Positions 33,734-33,811 of a DNA stretch of 33,811 bases are shown here, in pieces. Made by a program: the position numbers and the translations under genes. Positions within the stretch are counted from its first letter, which is position 1; every line of letters starts with the position of its first letter. Under the pieces are notes generated by a model. That model was not told where the DNA came from and ran no database searches. It saw only the letters and a list, made by a program, of their open reading frames with translations. Source of the stretch: an uncultured Clostridia bacterium (lineage in GTDB: Bacteria > Bacillota > Clostridia > Oscillospirales > Acutalibacteraceae); the NCBI GenBank assembly GCA_947589365.1, contig CANQAJ010000013.1:1-33811 (forward strand). The letters are read 5' to 3'.

Positions 33734-33811
33734 CTATAGTAAACGACATTTATAATTTCCTAAACGTGAAAATCAAACGAGCATAAGGATTTCAACCAAA
33801 GATTAGGGACA

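Noticed and set aside
33245..33739. 164-codon plus-strand ORF
   Set aside because: It is antisense to the integrase and the rep-like remnant, with no ribosome site or known motif.
1..33811. CRISPR array, tRNA or rRNA genes
   Set aside because: No regularly spaced repeats, cloverleaf-like segment with CCA-type end, or rRNA-like sequence was seen on either strand.

Overview
The window looks like accessory DNA from a low-GC Firmicute of the Clostridia, probably a Ruminococcus-like gut bacterium. This is inferred from base composition, AGGAGG-type ribosome sites and protein flavour. Almost everything except the left-most gene and one small regulator is on the minus strand.

Left part (1-11.8 kb): the 3' end of a large SMC/Rad50-like ATPase gene, then a patch of damaged genes. 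A deletion scar joins a GC-rich DUF362-type lipoprotein gene to the back half of a YraQ-type permease. A MntA/HepT toxin-antitoxin pair has its toxin stopped by an in-frame TGA. Two intact genes follow: an AAA-ATPase/PD-(D/E)XK protein and a 968-residue TOTE-type primase-helicase. A second scar joins a truncated ogt gene to a truncated, frameshifted DUF4143 ATPase.

Middle (11.9-28.3 kb): one tightly packed minus-strand operon that I read as a type 4 BREX phage-defence system. In transcription order it has a large multidomain protein (broken at an A7 run), an HNH endonuclease, BrxP (PAPS-reductase-family ATP pyrophosphatase with two 4Fe-4S-type cysteine clusters and a DUF4007-like tail), BrxC/PglY ATPase, PglZ phosphatase, a 65-residue zinc-ribbon protein, BrxL and a NifS/IscS-type cysteine desulfurase. 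A good sigma-70-type promoter lies at 28281-28309 and a strong terminator at 11914-11948. The desulfurase plus PAPS-reductase pairing is the chemistry used by Dnd and Ssp DNA phosphorothioation. The cluster may therefore mark or sense DNA through sulfur, with the HNH enzyme as a candidate nuclease. That functional reading is inference.

Right part (28.4-33.8 kb): a SLOG-family gene and a divergent XRE regulator share an intergenic region with a perfect 14-bp-arm palindrome over the SLOG promoter. Beyond them is a mobilisable-element module: a relaxase split by one in-frame TAA, MobC, a possible oriT, a second RHH/MobC-like protein, a tyrosine integrase and the tail of a replication-initiator-like gene. 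The BREX operon may be cargo of this element, but no attachment sites were found. At least seven genes are broken, while all core BREX genes have intact reading frames.
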